From positions 1 through 32,461 of the forward strand of contig NZ_SSNI01000053.1 in the NCBI RefSeq assembly GCF_010015475.1: a stretch of 32,461 nt of DNA, in the 5' to 3' direction. Within the stretch, counting starts at the first letter, position 1. Each line of letters begins with the position of its first letter. A program made the translations under genes and the position numbers. Source of the stretch: Pontibacter pamirensis (GTDB lineage Bacteria; Bacteroidota; Bacteroidia; Cytophagales; Hymenobacteraceae). This document shows, piece by piece, positions 30,961 to 32,461 of the stretch. The notes beneath the pieces were generated by a model. It did not search any database, was not told where the DNA came from, and saw nothing but the letters and a program-made list of their open reading frames with translations.

Positions 30961-32307
30961 ATGCTTGAAACCGATCAATTATCGCTCAATATACCCGATA
31001 CCACCAAACCTCGTGTTGTTATAATAGGAGGTGGATTTGGAGGTATCAACGTGGCCAAGAAACTGAAATGTAACGATTTTCAGATCGTGATGTTCGACAG
31101 GCAGAACTACCACGGCTTCTGGCCGCTCTTATATCAGGTGGCCACAGCCGGCCTTGAGCCTGACGCTATTGCAGAACCGCTACGTAAGATGTTTGGTAGT
31201 GATGATTATGAAGATTTTCACTTCCGGTTAGTAAAAGTAACAGGCATTGACCCGGTTATGAAAACCGTATCAACACTTGTCGGTAACCTGCCATACGATT
31301 ACCTGGTGGTTGCCACAGGTTCCAAATCCAATTACTTCGGAAATGACCAGGTAAAGAAATACTCTTTTCCGCTGAAGCAGATACCGGATGCCCTTAATTT
31401 GCGCAGCCAGCTTTTGCAGTGTTTTGAGCAGGCCAACATGACCAATGACCCTCAAACAAAGCAAAGCCTGATGAACTTTGTAATTGTGGGTGGTGGGCCT
31501 ACTGGTGTGGAGCTGGCTGGTGCACTGGCAGAAATGAGGAAGCACATCCTCCCAACGGATTACCCGGGTATGAACTTCAAAAACATGAATATCTACCTCG
31601 TGGAAGGTATGGACAGGGTGCTGCCGCCCATGTCGCCGCAGGCCAGTGCCAAAACGCAGCAGTACCTCGAGGAACTTGGGATAGATGTCAAGCTAAACAC
31701 CCTGGTGGAGGCTTATGATGGCAATGTCGCCACCCTGAAAGGAGGCGAACAGATCCGGGCGCATACCCTGGTATGGGCTGCCGGAGTTGCCGGTGCGATG
31801 ATAGATGGCCTGCCTGAACAGGCAATGGAGCGGGGTAGGGTACTGGTGAACGAATATAACCAGGTGCTAGGCTTTGATAACATTTTTGCGATTGGGGACA
31901 TTGCCTTTATGAAAACGGAGGAGTACCCAAAAGGACACCCAGGAGTAGCGCAGCCTGCCATTCAGCAAGGAAAACTTCTGGCAAAAAACCTTCCGAAGCT
32001 GAAGCGTGGCCGGCCGATGGAGCCGTTCAAGTATTACGACAAAGGATCTCTGGCCATTGTAGGTCGAAACCGTGCTGTGGCAGATTTGCCAAATGACAGG
32101 CATGTGAGTGGCTTTTTTGCCTGGGTGATTTGGCTGTTTGTGCACATCATGTTCCTCGTTGGCTTCCGCAATAAACTGGTGGTGCTCAGCAACTGGATTT
32201 ACCGATTTTTTACCTACGAGCGTGGTACACGCATTATCATCAGACCATTCGTCCGGAAGGGAGACAGGGCCAAACGCAAATTTATAAGCAAGTACAACGC
32301 AGAATAG
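30961..32307 (+). CDS. ndh: Type II NADH:quinone oxidoreductase (non-pumping, FAD)
   Basis: This 448-residue membrane-associated flavoprotein oxidises NADH and reduces menaquinone without pumping protons. It has the FAD fold VVIIGGGFGG (19-28), HGFWPLLYQVA (51-61), the NADH fold VIVGGGPTGVELAGALAE (174-191), the FAD-binding NIFAIGD, and the quinone-site motif AQPAIQQG. The C-terminal hydrophobic FFAWVIWLFVHIMFLVGFRN and following aromatic/basic residues fit the amphipathic membrane anchor. It is in the same window as the full set of complex I genes, giving the cell a pumping and a non-pumping route. The right-edge reading frame begins 42 bases downstream on the other strand. Confidence 0.92.
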   Translation: MLETDQLSLNIPDTTKPRVVIIGGGFGGINVAKKLKCNDFQIVMFDRQNYHGFWPLLYQVATAGLEPDAIAEPLRKMFGSDDYEDFHFRLVKVTGIDPVMKTVSTLVGNLPYDYLVVATGSKSNYFGNDQVKKYSFPLKQIPDALNLRSQLLQCFEQANMTNDPQTKQSLMNFVIVGGGPTGVELAGALAEMRKHILPTDYPGMNFKNMNIYLVEGMDRVLPPMSPQASAKTQQYLEELGIDVKLNTLVEAYDGNVATLKGGEQIRAHTLVWAAGVAGAMIDGLPEQAMERGRVLVNEYNQVLGFDNIFAIGDIAFMKTEEYPKGHPGVAQPAIQQGKLLAKNLPKLKRGRPMEPFKYYDKGSLAIVGRNRAVADLPNDRHVSGFFAWVIWLFVHIMFLVGFRNKLVVLSNWIYRFFTYERGTRIIIRPFVRKGDRAKRKFISKYNAE

Positions 32308-32349
32308 ACAGCTTGCTGTCGGTGTGAATTACTTTAGGACTTTCGCACA

Positions 32350-32460
32350 TTAGGCATAACAGATAGCAGGATTTACCAGTTGTTGATTCATGTATTGGTC
32401 GAGCAGCCCTTTTTTGAGCTGGTAAATTGTTAGTTCATAGGCATAGGCCAAACTCTTGAG
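32350..32460 (-). CDS. C-terminal end of an unidentified reading frame, possibly a transposase
   Basis: On the minus strand a frame enters from the window edge and stays open for 36 codons to TAA at 32352-32350: LKSLAYAYELTIYQLKKGLL and then DQYMNQQLVNPAICYA. Just past the stop is GTGCGAAAGTCC, which could be part of an IS terminal repeat, since transposase genes often end inside one. I do not recognise the family from this short piece. Confidence 0.3.
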   Translation of the reverse strand, partial: LKSLAYAYELTIYQLKKGLLDQYMNQQLVNPAICYA

Positions 32461-32461
32461 T

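Overview
The window looks like chromosomal DNA of a Bacteroidota of the Cytophagales, most like Hymenobacteraceae (Pontibacter and relatives). This placement rests on protein style and gene content, not on a database search. Start codons have no Shine-Dalgarno sequences. Several genes are preceded by the Bacteroidota promoter form TTTG-N19-21-TAnnTTTG. Complex I is encoded by separate nuoC and nuoD genes and a short nuoG. Base composition is moderate, near 50% GC by eye.

Layout. Positions 1-219 are the end of an IS4-like insertion sequence, with the start of its transposase on the minus strand. It abuts an ABC ATPase gene that has no visible permease partner. Next come a GtrA-type membrane protein and a convergent GT22/GT39-like membrane glycosyltransferase, a membrane-anchored GDPD-family phosphodiesterase, aspS, and a GNAT acetyltransferase. 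After a 532-base gap without genes, three plus-strand genes encode a GMC oxidoreductase, a Tat-exported gluconate-dehydrogenase-subunit-3-like lipoprotein and a DUF1080 protein. They form a likely periplasmic 3-keto-sugar oxidation/hydrolysis locus. A tiny lipoprotein gene follows.

From 11350 to 26506 the minus strand carries all 14 subunits of NADH:quinone oxidoreductase (complex I) in the order nuoA to nuoN. The set is split into two transcription units: nuoABCDEFGHIJ, with a strong promoter upstream of nuoA, and nuoKLMN, with its own promoter and a strong terminator. Between them sits an oppositely oriented lipoprotein gene (16810-17847). The spacers around the NADH-oxidising module (nuoE, F, G) are unusually long. 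They hold palindromic repeats, REP-like hairpins and tandem heptamers placed directly before start codons, while most neighbouring genes are closely packed.

The right part has pruA (proline/glutamate catabolism, making NADH), a compound four-hairpin repeat, a YjjG-like nucleotidase, an ArsR regulator divergent from a carboxypeptidase-regulatory-like domain protein, and a type II NADH dehydrogenase (ndh). The window therefore encodes both proton-pumping and non-pumping NADH:quinone oxidoreductases next to an NADH-producing dehydrogenase. The last ~110 bases hold the C-terminal end of another minus-strand reading frame, possibly a second insertion sequence. No rRNA, tRNA, CRISPR array or phage module was seen.
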